Positions 33,805-42,480 of a stretch of DNA of 64,000 nucleotides are shown here, piece after piece. This DNA comes from JBOGXA01 sp050694175 (GTDB lineage Bacteria > Actinomycetota > CADDZG01 > WHSQ01): NCBI GenBank assembly GCA_050694175.1, contig JBOGXA010000001.1, positions 199,986 to 263,985 of the forward strand, read 5' to 3'. Positions within the stretch are counted from its first letter, which is position 1. Each line of letters begins with the position of its first letter. The position numbers and the translations under genes are program-made. A model generated the notes under the pieces. It was not told where the DNA came from, ran no database searches, and saw only the letters and a list, made by a program, of their open reading frames with translations.

Positions 33805-33810
33805 TAGCTT
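33805..33810 (+). promoter_or_regulatory. Putative leaderless -10 (TAGCTT), 6 nt before the M55 gene
   Basis: Ends 6 nt before the ATG at 33817, no Shine-Dalgarno. Confidence 0.55.
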
Positions 33811-33816
33811 CACTGC

Positions 33817-34626
33817 ATGCGGGTGTTCATAGTGAGCGACATGGAGGGTGTCGCCGGTATCAGCCGGTGGGAGCAGGTGCGGGGTGGGGAGTCCCTATAC
33901 GAGGAGGGCCGGAGGCTCTACACCGAGGAGATAAACGCCGCCGTGCGGGGCGCGGCCGCGGCAGGCGCCGACGAAATAGTCGTTATGGACTGCCACGGAG
34001 CCGGCGCCGGGTGGACGTTCAACTCACTCGTACCGGATTTGCTCGACGAGCGCTGTGAGTTCGTGGTGCAGAACCAGTGGACCGAGTACACGGGTGTACT
34101 CGAGGACGGTTGCGACGCGGCGTTGTTCGTTGCAATGCACGCCCGCGCGGGGACCGGAGACGGAGTGTTGAGTCACACCGTCAGCTCCACCGACTGGCGC
34201 AACCTTCGCTTCAACGGCACTCTCGTTGGCGAGACCGCGATCAACGCGGCCCTGTGCGGCACGTGGGCTTGTCCCGTTCTTCTCGTCACCGGAGACGAAG
34301 CAACCTGCGTGGAGGCGACCGAGCTTCTCGGGAACGGCCTCACGACGGTTCCTGTCAAGACGGGATTGGGGCGCTTCAGCGCCCGTCATCTCGCGCCCGT
34401 TCGAGCGCGCATGCTGATCGAACAGGCGGCCAGGAAGGCGCTGGCGGACCTCGATGCCGTTGACCCCTACGATCCGGGATCGCCGTGCGAGATAGAGGTC
34501 GAGCTCGCACAGCCCGAACATGCCGACGAGTATCGCCATCGCGAGGGGGTCGATCTGGTGAACGCGCGTACGGTGCGCTCCCGGGCCGACGATTGGTGGA
34601 CCGCCTGGCAACGGCTGTACCTGTAG
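33817..34626 (+). CDS. M55-family D-aminopeptidase (DppA-like)
   Basis: Zinc peptidase that removes N-terminal D-amino acids, such as those from peptidoglycan fragments. Metal ligands of the DppA type are visible: Asp8 and Glu10 in VSDMEGVAGI, His60 in VMDCHGAG, His108 in FVAMHARAG and the glutamate of VGETAINAA. The catalytic-region VLLVTGDEATC is also present. The 269-residue length is standard for the family, which forms ring-shaped decamers. The gene stands alone, with its own leaderless promoter and a long inverted repeat right after the stop. Confidence 0.93.
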   Translation: MRVFIVSDMEGVAGISRWEQVRGGESLYEEGRRLYTEEINAAVRGAAAAGADEIVVMDCHGAGAGWTFNSLVPDLLDERCEFVVQNQWTEYTGVLEDGCDAALFVAMHARAGTGDGVLSHTVSSTDWRNLRFNGTLVGETAINAALCGTWACPVLLVTGDEATCVEATELLGNGLTTVPVKTGLGRFSARHLAPVRARMLIEQAARKALADLDAVDPYDPGSPCEIEVELAQPEHADEYRHREGVDLVNARTVRSRADDWWTAWQRLYL

Positions 34627-34631
34627 GGTTC

Positions 34632-34688
34632 CGAGACCGCCGCTCCGGGTCCAACGGGGATGGGAGGGGTAGGAAGACGGCGGTCTCG
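34632..34688. repeat. 11-bp inverted repeat downstream of the M55 gene
   Basis: Arms CGAGACCGCCG (34632-34642) and CGGCGGTCTCG (34678-34688) are perfect, with a 35-nt GC-rich loop, right after the stop codon. It may act as a terminator without a T-run. This and the next palindrome are the only structure seen in the 328-bp gene-free stretch 34627-34954. Confidence 0.7.
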
Positions 34689-34883
34689 AGAACATGGCCG
34701 GGACGACTAGGAGATCACGCCGGGAGGCGACGGGATCACCGCGGCCTATGCGTCCGCACTCTGATCTGGGTCCGTCGCACTCTCGTTCTCCTTGGCTCTG
34801 TGTTCCATCAGCTACGACATGCCCTTAGACGCACGGTGGGGGCCGGAGGTTGCACGGCCGCTCCGGGGGCCCACCCCGCGGGT

Positions 34884-34934
34884 CCAACTTTGCGCGCCAT
34901 GTCTTCGAGGTTGTGAACCGACGCGCAAAGTTGG
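34884..34934. repeat. 13-bp perfect inverted repeat before the CBS gene end
   Basis: Arms CCAACTTTGCGCG (34884-34896) and CGCGCAAAGTTGG (34922-34934) with a 25-nt loop. It lies between the convergent M55 and cystathionine beta-synthase genes. The core is AT-richer than the surroundings. It could be a terminator or a dispersed repeat. Confidence 0.75.
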
Positions 34935-34954
34935 GCTGGAGTGAGGGCGTGCCG

Positions 34955-36343
34955 CTATGTGCTGCTCTGGTGCGCGAGGTACTCCAGCAGATCCGTGCGG
35001 GTCAGCACCCCGATCGGGCGCGAGCCCTCGGTGACGACGATGGCCTCCGCGCCCCGCGACAGGTCCGCGAACATCTCGTCGACGCCGTCCGCGGTCTGCA
35101 CCACCGGAAGCGGCGGGTCCATTACCTCGATCACGTCGCGGCCCATCGCGTCGCGATCACGAAAGGCGCGATCCAGCAAGGTGCGCTCGTGTATCGAGCC
35201 CACGATCTCGGACAGGTCCTCGGGCTTCTGGGTCTTGGCGACCGGCACCTGAGAGATGCCGAACTCCTGGAGGATGTCGATGGCGCGGCCCACCTTCTCG
35301 TGTGCCAAAACCACGACGAGGTCGGGGACCTGACCTGCGAAGCCCCGCTTTTCCTGCAGCACTTCGCCAATGCGGGCCTGCGTGCCGGGTCTGTCGAGGA
35401 AGCCGTATTGCAGCATCCACGAGTCGTTGTAGACCTTCGTCAGGTAGCTCTTGCCGGAGTCGGGAAGGATCACGACCACCACGTCGTCGGGGCCGAGCTC
35501 GGCGGCGATCTGAAGCGCGGCGAACACGGCTGTGCCGCACGAGCCGCCCACCAGAAGCCCTTCCTCGCGCGTGAGGCGGCGTGCGGTGGTGAACGAATCC
35601 CGGTCGCTCACCGTGACCCACCGATCGACGATGTCGGGATCGAACGATTCGGGAATGAAGTCCTCGCCGATGCCCTCGACGAGGTAAGGACGCGCTTCGG
35701 CCCCCGTGTAAAGGGAGCCCTCGGGGTCCGCCCCCACGATCACGATCTCCGGGTTCTTCTCCTTGAGATAGCGGCCGATGCCGGAAATCGTTCCGCCGGT
35801 CCCGACCCCCGCGACCAGGTGCGTGATGCGCCCGTCGGTCTGCTTCCACAGCTCCGGGCCTGTCGTTTCGTAGTGAGCGCGCGGGTTTTCCTGGTTGAAG
35901 TACTGGTTGGGCTGAAACGCTCCGGGGATCTCCTCGGTGAGCCGGTCGGCAACCCGGTAATAGGACTCGGGTGACTCGGGGGGCACAGCCGTCGGAGCGA
36001 TGATGACCTCGGCGCCGTAGGCGCGCAGCAGCAGGATCTTCTCCTGGCTCATCTTGTCGGGCATCGTGAAGATGCAGCGGTACCCCTTCAGAGCGGCCGC
36101 GATCGCAAGCCCAACGCCCGTGTTACCGGAGGTGGGCTCTACGATCGTGCCCCCCGGCCCCAACAGGCCGGCTTCCTCCGCCGCCTCGATCATCCGGATG
36201 CCGATTCGGTCCTTGACGCTGCCGCCCGGGTTCAGCATTTCAAGCTTGGCCAAGAGCTCACTGGGCAGATCTGCTCCGACCCTCGAGAGCCTGAGAAGAG
36301 GCGTGTTCCCGATCACCTCGATGAGGGAGTTGAAGGCGTCCAT
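34955..36343 (-). CDS. cbs: Cystathionine beta-synthase with C-terminal CBS domain pair
   Basis: PLP fold-type II enzyme: IGNTPLLRLSRVG, Schiff-base Lys44 in NPGGSVKDRIG, the substrate loop EPTSGNTGVGLA, phosphate-binding VGTGGTISGIGRYL and LVGGSCGTAVFAAL. Residues about 340-462 form two CBS modules (VGRAIDILQEFGISQVPV; VIEVMDPPLPVVQTADGVDE), as in bacterial and human CBS, where they can bind adenosyl ligands. It condenses serine with homocysteine to cystathionine. With SahH and the MetB-type enzyme it could complete reverse transsulfuration. The open frame continues upstream to 37456, antisense to the transpeptidase, but the ATG at 36343 starts the family domain. Confidence 0.94.
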   Translation of the reverse strand: MDAFNSLIEVIGNTPLLRLSRVGADLPSELLAKLEMLNPGGSVKDRIGIRMIEAAEEAGLLGPGGTIVEPTSGNTGVGLAIAAALKGYRCIFTMPDKMSQEKILLLRAYGAEVIIAPTAVPPESPESYYRVADRLTEEIPGAFQPNQYFNQENPRAHYETTGPELWKQTDGRITHLVAGVGTGGTISGIGRYLKEKNPEIVIVGADPEGSLYTGAEARPYLVEGIGEDFIPESFDPDIVDRWVTVSDRDSFTTARRLTREEGLLVGGSCGTAVFAALQIAAELGPDDVVVVILPDSGKSYLTKVYNDSWMLQYGFLDRPGTQARIGEVLQEKRGFAGQVPDLVVVLAHEKVGRAIDILQEFGISQVPVAKTQKPEDLSEIVGSIHERTLLDRAFRDRDAMGRDVIEVMDPPLPVVQTADGVDEMFADLSRGAEAIVVTEGSRPIGVLTRTDLLEYLAHQSST

Positions 36344-36517
36344 GGGGGGAATGGTTATCCAGGGCGACCGTCGTCGCAAGAAGGGAGCCTCAATCGGTGC
36401 AACCACCGAGCCGATCTGAACGTCTGAAGGGCGAGAACGGGAAAAGAACAGGTCGGGAACCGCTACCATTTGTGGCTCGGCCGCACAGGAGCGTCTGCAG
36501 ATGACAAGGCAAGTGGC

Positions 36518-37687
36518 ATGACATCGGGGTGGAGATTGCCCCGGCCAGGAAAATGGACGGCGATCATCCTCGGCGTGCTCGCCGGGGTGAGCCTCATCGC
36601 GGTCGCAGGCATCGCCTACGCCGGCTACAACTTCTCCCGCGACTACGAGAACAAGATCCTCCCCGGCGCAACCGTCGCGGGAGTCGATGTGGGTGGGATG
36701 ACGGAGAGCGAGGCGATCAGAGCTGTTAGGCGCTCCGTGCGGCCCGACCTCCTCAGGGAGATCACGCTCAGGGCGGGCGGCCGTTCGTGGACGATCAGCC
36801 CCAAAGAGCTGGGCGCTCGCAGCACGGCAAACCGCGCCGTGGACGGGGCCCTGGCCACGAGCCGGGAGGCGTCGTTTGTCGAGAGGACGCGGATGCGCGT
36901 GTTCGGCTCCGAGCTGTCCCACGACGGCGAAGTCGCCATCCGGTACCCGCGCCGGCCCGTAAAGGAGTTCGTCGCCCGGATCGCAAACGAATACGACCGC
37001 GAGGCGCAGGACGCGACCATCGACTACTCGACTGGATGGGTCAAGGTCGTCAAGGAGATTGACGGCCGGGAGGTGAAGGTCCGGGCGACCGCCAAGGAGC
37101 TGCGGCGCGCCCTCGTCAAGGGACGCAGCGCGGTCGAGGTTGCGGTCGACTCGCAGGAGCCCGCGGTGACGTCCGAGGCTTTCGACGAGGTCCTGCTGGT
37201 TCGAATCGGCGAGAACAAGCTGTACCACTACGAGAACGGAAAGATCACCCATTCGTACACGGTGGCGACCGGGCTGCCCGAGTATCCGACCCCGACCGGT
37301 ATCTACTCCGTCACCGAGCTGCGCTACCTCCCGACCTGGGTCAACCCTGCGCCCGACACGTGGGGAGCGGACATGCCGGAGATGATCCCTCCGGGCCCGG
37401 GTAATCCTCTCGGGCTTCGGGCGATCAACTGGTCCGCAGACGGCATTCGCTTCCACGGGACCTCCGCCACCTACTCACTCGGCTACAACGCCTCGCACGG
37501 ATGCGTTCGCATGTCGAACGACGAGGTCATTGCCCTCTACGACATGGTCGAAGTGGGGACGCCCATCGTGTCGGTCGAGGTGGCCCCCTACCGGCCGCTC
37601 TACTCGTCGTCGTCGTCATCGTCCACGCCCCAGGCGGAGAATTCGGCGGACGCAGTCGAGGAGGGAGACGGCAAGAAGAACGACTGA
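36518..37687 (+). CDS. L,D-transpeptidase (YkuD) with N-terminal anchor and PG-binding-like domain
   Basis: Membrane anchor (WTAIILGVLAGVSLIAVAGIAYAGY), then a YoaR/PG_binding_4-like domain (LPGATVAGVDVGGMTESEAI), and a YkuD domain from about residue 225. The catalytic motif is in IRFHGTSATYSLGYNASHGC, with Cys329 and the second His before it, followed by VRMSNDEV. It forms 3-3 cross-links in peptidoglycan or attaches proteins. TPTGIYSVTE and the WGADMPEMI loop are also typical. The tail is a serine/glutamate-rich low-complexity stretch containing a run of eight serines encoded by TCG/TCA repeats. The start lacks a clear Shine-Dalgarno. Confidence 0.92.
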   Translation: MTSGWRLPRPGKWTAIILGVLAGVSLIAVAGIAYAGYNFSRDYENKILPGATVAGVDVGGMTESEAIRAVRRSVRPDLLREITLRAGGRSWTISPKELGARSTANRAVDGALATSREASFVERTRMRVFGSELSHDGEVAIRYPRRPVKEFVARIANEYDREAQDATIDYSTGWVKVVKEIDGREVKVRATAKELRRALVKGRSAVEVAVDSQEPAVTSEAFDEVLLVRIGENKLYHYENGKITHSYTVATGLPEYPTPTGIYSVTELRYLPTWVNPAPDTWGADMPEMIPPGPGNPLGLRAINWSADGIRFHGTSATYSLGYNASHGCVRMSNDEVIALYDMVEVGTPIVSVEVAPYRPLYSSSSSSSTPQAENSADAVEEGDGKKND

Positions 37688-37750
37688 CTCCCGCCGCGAT
37701 GTTTGAACGATTTTCTGTGGACTCGCGAAAGAACTTCGGCCCCAGGGGTT

Positions 37751-37772
37751 GCGCGCCCCGCTCGGGGCGCGC
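37751..37772. terminator. GC-rich hairpin after the L,D-transpeptidase gene
   Basis: A perfect 10-bp stem GCGCGCCCCG/CGGGGCGCGC with a CT loop, 64 bp after the stop. No T-run directly follows. A second imperfect hairpin with an eight-T loop lies at 37826-37854. Together they fill most of the 232-bp gap before the convergent hydrolase. Confidence 0.6.
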
Positions 37773-37919
37773 TATCGTCCATTCCGTACCCCGCAGAGAT
37801 AAGTAGGCCTCGGCCGAACGTCACTGTGGGGTGCATTTTTTTTGGCGCCCCCACCCGCAGACCCGGCCGGCTCTGATGTCGCCAGAGTTACAAAAGTTCG
37901 GTTATGTACGCCCTGTTAC

Positions 37920-38735
37920 CTAAGTGGGCGTCTCGACGGAGGCCAGGAACTCGGTCAGGCGAGAGTTGAACGCCTCCATCTCCTCGACCATCAGCCCGTG
38001 GCCGGTCTCGAAGGGGGCAAAGACCGCACCCGGGATCGCGTCGGCGATTTCCCTGGCGGCGAACAACGGGACCATCATGTCCATTGCTCCGCCGATCACC
38101 AGCGTGGGGCATCCGATACGGCCGAGCTCGGCGAGCACGTCGTGCTTCTCGATCGCGTCGAGCTGACCCTCGAGCGTCTCGAGTGAAGCCATGGGAGGCG
38201 CTCCCTCGGCCGCGAACGCGGCGATCATCTGATCGACGGCTTCCTGGCCGACCTCAAAGAACTCGGGTTTGAACATTCGCACCAGAGACGCGTCGATGAG
38301 AGCCTCTTCACCCCCGCCCACCAAGACGGCGCGCGCGAGGATGTTCTGGCGGCGCATGAACTCGATCGGCCGCGCCCATGTCATCGCGAGGATGAGAGCG
38401 TTGACACGCTTCGGATAGTCGAGGGCGACGTGCTGGGCGACCGCTCCTCCCATGGAGACGCCGAAGACGACGGCGTTGTCGATCCCGAGATGGTCGAGGA
38501 GGCCGACTGCGTCGGCGGCCATGTCGTCCATGGTGATCGGCCCGGTCCCCGAACCCCCGGTGCCTCGGTTGTCGAAGGTAATGAACGAGTGGCTCTCGAT
38601 CACCGCCGGGATCGTGGCCGCCCAGAAGCGTTGATCGAGGCCGAAGCCCATGATCCCGAGGACGGGCGGGCCCTCCCCCCGGACCCGATAGTGGATGTCG
38701 ATGTCACCGATCGTGGCGGTTGTCACGCCCCGCAT
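37920..38735 (-). CDS. Alpha/beta-fold hydrolase
   Basis: A 271-residue alpha/beta hydrolase. The nucleophile elbow is VVFGVSMGGAVAQ (Ser in G-x-S-x-G). The acid is probably in VIGGAMDMMVP and the catalytic His is in PFETGHGLMVEE. The oxyanion-hole region is PPVLGIMGFGLDQRFW. The GFGLDQRFW pattern resembles 3-oxoadipate enol-lactonase/esterase relatives, but the substrate cannot be assigned. The frame extends five codons further upstream (ATG at 38750). It is divergent from a small LPXTG protein gene. Confidence 0.88.
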   Translation of the reverse strand: MRGVTTATIGDIDIHYRVRGEGPPVLGIMGFGLDQRFWAATIPAVIESHSFITFDNRGTGGSGTGPITMDDMAADAVGLLDHLGIDNAVVFGVSMGGAVAQHVALDYPKRVNALILAMTWARPIEFMRRQNILARAVLVGGGEEALIDASLVRMFKPEFFEVGQEAVDQMIAAFAAEGAPPMASLETLEGQLDAIEKHDVLAELGRIGCPTLVIGGAMDMMVPLFAAREIADAIPGAVFAPFETGHGLMVEEMEAFNSRLTEFLASVETPT

Positions 38736-38791
38736 GGTATCGGCTGGCAAAAGGGCTTCATTTCCCCATCGGATCGGCCGATAGACCGGAC

Positions 38792-39103
38792 GTGAAAAAG
38801 ATCGTCATGTGCCTGGTCCTCGCCTCGATCGCTGCGCTTCTCAGCGCTGCGCCGGCGTTCGCCCAGGCGCGCGACCCCTTCGACCCGCTGGTGACACAGA
38901 GCAGCGGTTCGAGCGCTGGTGGGGGCGGAGGATCCGAGACCGGCGACACGACTCCTCAGGGTGACGTGGCCCCGGCGGCGGAAGACGCCCTCCCTGCTAC
39001 GGGGGCGGACACGTCGGTGTGGCTCGGACTCGCCTACGTGCTCGTTGCCCTCGGTGCCGGAGCGCTCGTCCTGTCCAAGGTGTACGCGCCCCAGCGCAAC
39101 TGA
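38792..39103 (+). CDS. Small secreted LPXTG-type surface protein
   Basis: A 103-residue protein with three parts. A Sec signal peptide comes first (VKKIVMCLVLASIAALLSAAP, cleavage likely after AFA). A short Ser/Gly/Asp-rich linker follows. The C-terminal sorting signal has LPATG at 67-71, then a hydrophobic stretch (VWLGLAYVLVALGAGALVL) and a weakly basic end (KVYAPQRN). That is the pattern for sortase anchoring to peptidoglycan. The mature part is only about 45 residues and contains no domain. No sortase gene is in the window. The GTG start is inferred from the signal peptide; no Shine-Dalgarno is visible. Confidence 0.75.
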   Translation: MKKIVMCLVLASIAALLSAAPAFAQARDPFDPLVTQSSGSSAGGGGGSETGDTTPQGDVAPAAEDALPATGADTSVWLGLAYVLVALGAGALVLSKVYAPQRN

Positions 39104-39202
39104 TTACTTCGGATTTCCGGCCCCACGCTGGATCTCTGACATAGCCTCCGGGCGTGAACGAGAGCCCGAAGCCGGGCCGCGCGCGCGAGGTTCGCGTCTA
39201 GC

Positions 39203-39508
39203 GTGCCACTCGACGCCGAACTGACCGGCACCCTCAGGTCCCTGGATCCCCGCGAGCTGCGGCGCGTCCTGATCTTCGTGCGAGGCCTCCTGCTGGCCCA
39301 CGGGGAGACTCCGCCTCCCGAGGAGATCGACCTCGGGAACGTGACCTATCGGCTCGAGGGGGTCAGGTGCGGGAAACCCGACTGCCGATCGTGCCCGCAC
39401 GGCCCCTACTGGTACGCCTACTACCGGGAGGGCGACCGGTTGCGGTCCCACTACATCGGCCGCCACCTCCCATCCGAGGCAGGAGAAATAGGCAATTCGG
39501 CGCACTAA
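39203..39508 (+). CDS. Small cysteine-containing protein resembling DUF6788
   Basis: A 101-residue protein. The C-terminal half has a C-x4-C-x2-C segment with aromatic residues (RCGKPDCRSCPHGPYWYAYY) followed by REGDRLRSHYIGRHLP. This resembles the DUF6788 family, whose members end in HGPYxYxYWREGGRLRxRYIG. The cysteines may hold a metal. The N-terminal half is helical and charged. Function is unknown. It may form a unit with the zinc-ribbon gene just downstream. The GTG start is uncertain. Confidence 0.7.
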   Translation: MPLDAELTGTLRSLDPRELRRVLIFVRGLLLAHGETPPPEEIDLGNVTYRLEGVRCGKPDCRSCPHGPYWYAYYREGDRLRSHYIGRHLPSEAGEIGNSAH

Positions 39509-39615
39509 CGCTTTAGGGGCACGGGCCCAGAACTACCTCATGCGGGTCATGGCAATAGCGGCGTGCAGGCGGCACTATTGCAGAAGAGCTCGTCCGGCTG
39601 GACCGGGAGGCTGAG

Positions 39616-39798
39616 ATGCACTGTCCACACTGTGGCGGCGAGGACTGCATACAGATCGAGATCCATCTTCAGACCGAGGACACCGTCCAGTTCTGCTCTT
39701 GCCGCCGGTGTGAGGCCAAGTGGTGGGAACGAGAGGATGGCGCCGCTCTCAGCCTCGATGAGGTTCTCGGTCTCGCCTCTCAGAAGCCCTCGAAGTAG
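39616..39798 (+). CDS. Small zinc-ribbon protein (60 aa)
   Basis: Two C-x2-C pairs (CPHCGGEDC at the N-terminus and CSCRRCEAKWWERE in the middle) make a compact zinc ribbon similar to those of transcription or RNA-binding proteins. The ATG start is supported by a strong GGGAGG Shine-Dalgarno five bases upstream, which makes expression likely despite the short length. No function is known. It lies in the stretch between the DUF6788-like gene and the whiB-GNAT pair. Confidence 0.8.
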   Translation: MHCPHCGGEDCIQIEIHLQTEDTVQFCSCRRCEAKWWEREDGAALSLDEVLGLASQKPSK

Positions 39799-40022
39799 CC
39801 CGCGGCCCCTTCGTCACGAATCCGTTTGTCCGCGCTCACGCGGAGAGTTGCGGGCGCCCGGCGCCTGATTCCGGCGGCCGGCAACAGGTGCCAGTTGAGG
39901 GGGTCGTGCCGGTGTGGTCCCGCGACAGACATGATCTGACGCAGGGGCCGTCGTCGGTTCCTGGCTCCGGAGCGCCCGCAAGCCTGTAAAGCGCGATGAA
40001 GAAAAAGCCCCTCGAAGGACGA

Positions 40023-40733
40023 TTATCGCTTGTTACGCTGAGATCTGTCCACCGCAGGCGGCGGTTCGAGGCAGCCGCGGCAGTCTCGAGCCAGCGGCCC
40101 CTGGGGCGCCGACACCGTGACTCGCCCGAGCCGGCGCCGGTAGGTGATGTCGAAACCGACCTCGAAGCCGGCTTTTCGCACGGCCTTGATCGACGACCGG
40201 TTGCCAGCCTCAACCCCCACCCACAGGCGTCCGATGCCCTCCGCCGCCAGCTCACCGGCGATCGCGCCGAGGGCGAACGGATACGCCCCCTGTCCCCGAG
40301 CCTCGGTCCGCGTGAACGATTCGTAGATATACGCCTCGCCCGGCGGAGGCCTGAAATAGCGCCTGATTTCCCTGGTCCAAGCCAGCGACGTCGTGACCCA
40401 GCTTGCGTGCACGATCAGGTGATCCCTGCTGATGAGATAGCAGCGCGAGTCCTCCGAGAGCCGGTCGCGAAAGGTCGCTACGGAGTCGGTGCCGACGTCG
40501 CGAGCGTACGCCCGCGCGTCGTCGGAGCCGGCTCTGCAAAAGCGCGCGTGCGGTGGCGGAGGCCGCTGCGGAGACGGGGACGGGAGGTCGAGCGCGAACA
40601 GGATCAGCCGGTCGCCCGAGTAGAAGAACTCGCGCACCCGATGCACGGCCAGATCGAGAACTTCCAGGAGACCCCTCGAGCGCACTCTTGCCGGCACCTT
40701 CGACAGCGAGCGCCGGGGCGACCTGGTTCGCAT
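40023..40733 (-). CDS. GNAT-family N-acetyltransferase-like protein
   Basis: A 236-residue protein. The C-terminal half shows the GNAT acetyl-CoA motif A (RTEARGQGAYPFALGAIAGE) and motif B-like LWVGVEAGNRSSIKAVRKAGF. The N-terminal half is basic and less conserved. A DHLIVHASWVTTSLAW segment precedes. Its start lies 29 nt after the whiB stop on the same strand, so the two probably share an mRNA. The acceptor is unknown; a sugar or amino-sugar is possible. The frame extends to 40865, overlapping whiB, but that part is not GNAT-like. Confidence 0.72.
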   Translation of the reverse strand: MRTRSPRRSLSKVPARVRSRGLLEVLDLAVHRVREFFYSGDRLILFALDLPSPSPQRPPPPHARFCRAGSDDARAYARDVGTDSVATFRDRLSEDSRCYLISRDHLIVHASWVTTSLAWTREIRRYFRPPPGEAYIYESFTRTEARGQGAYPFALGAIAGELAAEGIGRLWVGVEAGNRSSIKAVRKAGFEVGFDITYRRRLGRVTVSAPQGPLARDCRGCLEPPPAVDRSQRNKR

Positions 40734-40762
40734 GGCCGGAAAGATACTTCTCGTCGATAGTT

Positions 40763-41029
40763 CTACTGGAGAAAGCCGCGCCGCAACTTTGCTTTTCGCT
40801 CCAGTTCCGTCAGGCCCCCCCAGATCCCGTAGGCCTCCTTGGTCTTCAGGGCATAGTCGAGACAATCACTCCGGACCGAGCAGGTTGAGCAGATGCGCTT
40901 CGCTCTGGTTTCACGCGCCCTCCGGTCGGCCGGCGACTCCGAATCGTCCTGACCAAAGAACAGCACCGCCGGGTAGTGGAGGCACGCGGCTCGCTCGCGC
41001 CATTCGGTATCTGGGACTACGACGCTCAT
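40763..41029 (-). CDS. whiB: WhiB-family iron-sulfur transcription factor (WhiB2-like position)
   Basis: An 88-residue WhiB protein. Four cysteines that hold the 4Fe-4S cluster are at 16, 47, 50 and 56 (AACLHYP; RICSTCSVRSDCLDYAL), followed by the family turn AYGIWGGLTELER and a basic tail (RKAKLRRGFLQ) for DNA contact. The family is confined to actinobacteria and their phages. Its place next to manB, the SIS isomerase and sahH matches mycobacterial whiB2, which controls septation, so a WhiB2/WhmD-type role in division is likely. It is divergent from manB. Confidence 0.95.
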   Translation of the reverse strand: MSVVVPDTEWRERAACLHYPAVLFFGQDDSESPADRRARETRAKRICSTCSVRSDCLDYALKTKEAYGIWGGLTELERKAKLRRGFLQ

Positions 41030-41104
41030 CAACGCCAAATCGTCCCAGCCGATCGGCTGTGAGTCAATGCGGCTGGGGCTTGCCGGGGGCTGAAAGCCCG
41101 ACGT

Positions 41105-41110
41105 TAGGAT
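41105..41110 (+). promoter_or_regulatory. Putative leaderless -10 (TAGGAT), 6 nt before manB
   Basis: Ends 6 nt before the GTG at 41117, in the 87-bp whiB-manB divergent region. Confidence 0.55.
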
Positions 41111-41116
41111 GCCGCG

Positions 41117-42463
41117 GTGACTCGAGATCTGAGCCGGATCTTCAAGGCGTACGACGTGCGGGGCATCTACCCGGAGGACATCGACGAGGATGCGGCGCGC
41201 CGGATCGGCGCGGCCTTTACGGAGTTCACAGGGTCCGGTCGCGTAGCCGTCGGCCGTGACATGAGGACATCCTCGCCCTCGCTGGCGCACGAGTTTGCGG
41301 TAGGGGTGGGGGCCGCAGGAGCGACCGTCACCGACATTGGTCAGGTGTCGACGGACGCCCTGTACTTCGCCTCCGGCCGCCTCGACGTGCCCGCGGCCAT
41401 GTTCACGGCATCGCACAACCCGGCCCGCTACAACGGCCTGAAGCTGTGCCGCGAGCAGGCTGTACCCATCAGCTCCGACTCGGGATTGTCGGAGATCCGC
41501 AAGATCGCCGAGGCGACGGAGGTCCCCGGAGACGGCACCGCCGTCGAGGAGATCAGCATTCTCGATGACTACGCAGCCCACTGCCGGTCGTTCATCGATG
41601 TCGACGTGCTACGGCCCCTTCGGGTCGCGGTCGACGCGGCCAACGGTATGGCGGGGGTGACGGTGCCCGTTGCGTTCGAGCCCTTGCCCTTCGAGGTCGT
41701 ACCCCTTTACTTCGAGCTCGACGGAACGTTCCCCAATCACGAGGCAAACCCGATCGAGCCGGCCAACCTCGCCGACCTTCGGCGAACGGTTACGGAGGAG
41801 GGCTGCGATGTCGGCGTCGCTTTCGACGGTGATGCCGATCGAATGTTTCTCGTCGACGAGAAAGCCCAAGGGATCTCCGGTTCGGCCACGACGGCCCTCG
41901 TCGCCGAACGCCTCCTGAAGAAGAACCCAGGTGAGGGGATCATCTACAACCTGATCTGCTCGTGGTCGGTGCCGGAAGTGATCCAAGAGAACGGCGGCCG
42001 TCCCATCCGCACGCGGGTCGGCCACTCGTTCATCAAGCGAATGATGGCCGAGACGGGTGCGATCTTCGGAGGCGAGCATTCGGGCCATTACTACTTCCGT
42101 GACAATTTCCGCGCCGACTCCGGGCTCATCGCCGCCCTCCTCGTTCTCGAGGCGCTGTCGGAATCGGACCGGCCGCTGTCCGAGATGCTGTCGGGTTACC
42201 AGCGTTACTTCGCGTCGGGGGAGATCAACTCGGAGGTGACCGATCAAGAGGGAGCGATTCGCAAGCTCGAAGGCATCTACGCCGACGGCAAGGTTGATCA
42301 CACGGACGGACTCACTGTGGAGTACGAGGATTGGTGGTTCAACTGCCGTCCGTCCAACACCGAGCCGCTGCTGCGTTTGAACCTCGAAGCCCGAACCCAA
42401 GTGCTGATGCAAGATAAGCGAGACGAAGTCCTGGCCGTGATTCGCGACGATTTCAACGCGTAG
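41117..42463 (+). CDS. manB: Phosphomannomutase/phosphoglucomutase
   Basis: Alpha-D-phosphohexomutase of 448 residues. The active-site phosphoserine loop is TASHNPARYNGLK, the metal-binding loop is DGDADR, the sugar-binding loop is GGEHSGHYYF and the phosphate-binding loop is RPSNTEPLLRL. It interconverts mannose- (or glucose-) 6- and 1-phosphate, feeding GDP-mannose for glycolipids and the GDP-fucose-like pathway in this window. The start is GTG after a leaderless -10. It is followed by a Trm112-like gene with an 17-nt gap and then translationally coupled genes, the same order as in the mycobacterial manB region. Confidence 0.95.
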   Translation: MTRDLSRIFKAYDVRGIYPEDIDEDAARRIGAAFTEFTGSGRVAVGRDMRTSSPSLAHEFAVGVGAAGATVTDIGQVSTDALYFASGRLDVPAAMFTASHNPARYNGLKLCREQAVPISSDSGLSEIRKIAEATEVPGDGTAVEEISILDDYAAHCRSFIDVDVLRPLRVAVDAANGMAGVTVPVAFEPLPFEVVPLYFELDGTFPNHEANPIEPANLADLRRTVTEEGCDVGVAFDGDADRMFLVDEKAQGISGSATTALVAERLLKKNPGEGIIYNLICSWSVPEVIQENGGRPIRTRVGHSFIKRMMAETGAIFGGEHSGHYYFRDNFRADSGLIAALLVLEALSESDRPLSEMLSGYQRYFASGEINSEVTDQEGAIRKLEGIYADGKVDHTDGLTVEYEDWWFNCRPSNTEPLLRLNLEARTQVLMQDKRDEVLAVIRDDFNA

Positions 42464-42480
42464 TCGACATTGGAGGGGCC

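Noticed and set aside
36344..37456. In-frame extension of cystathionine beta-synthase
   Set aside because: Antisense to the L,D-transpeptidase and not similar to CBS proteins.
41030..41581. In-frame extension of whiB
   Set aside because: Antisense to manB; the WhiB fold is complete from 41029.
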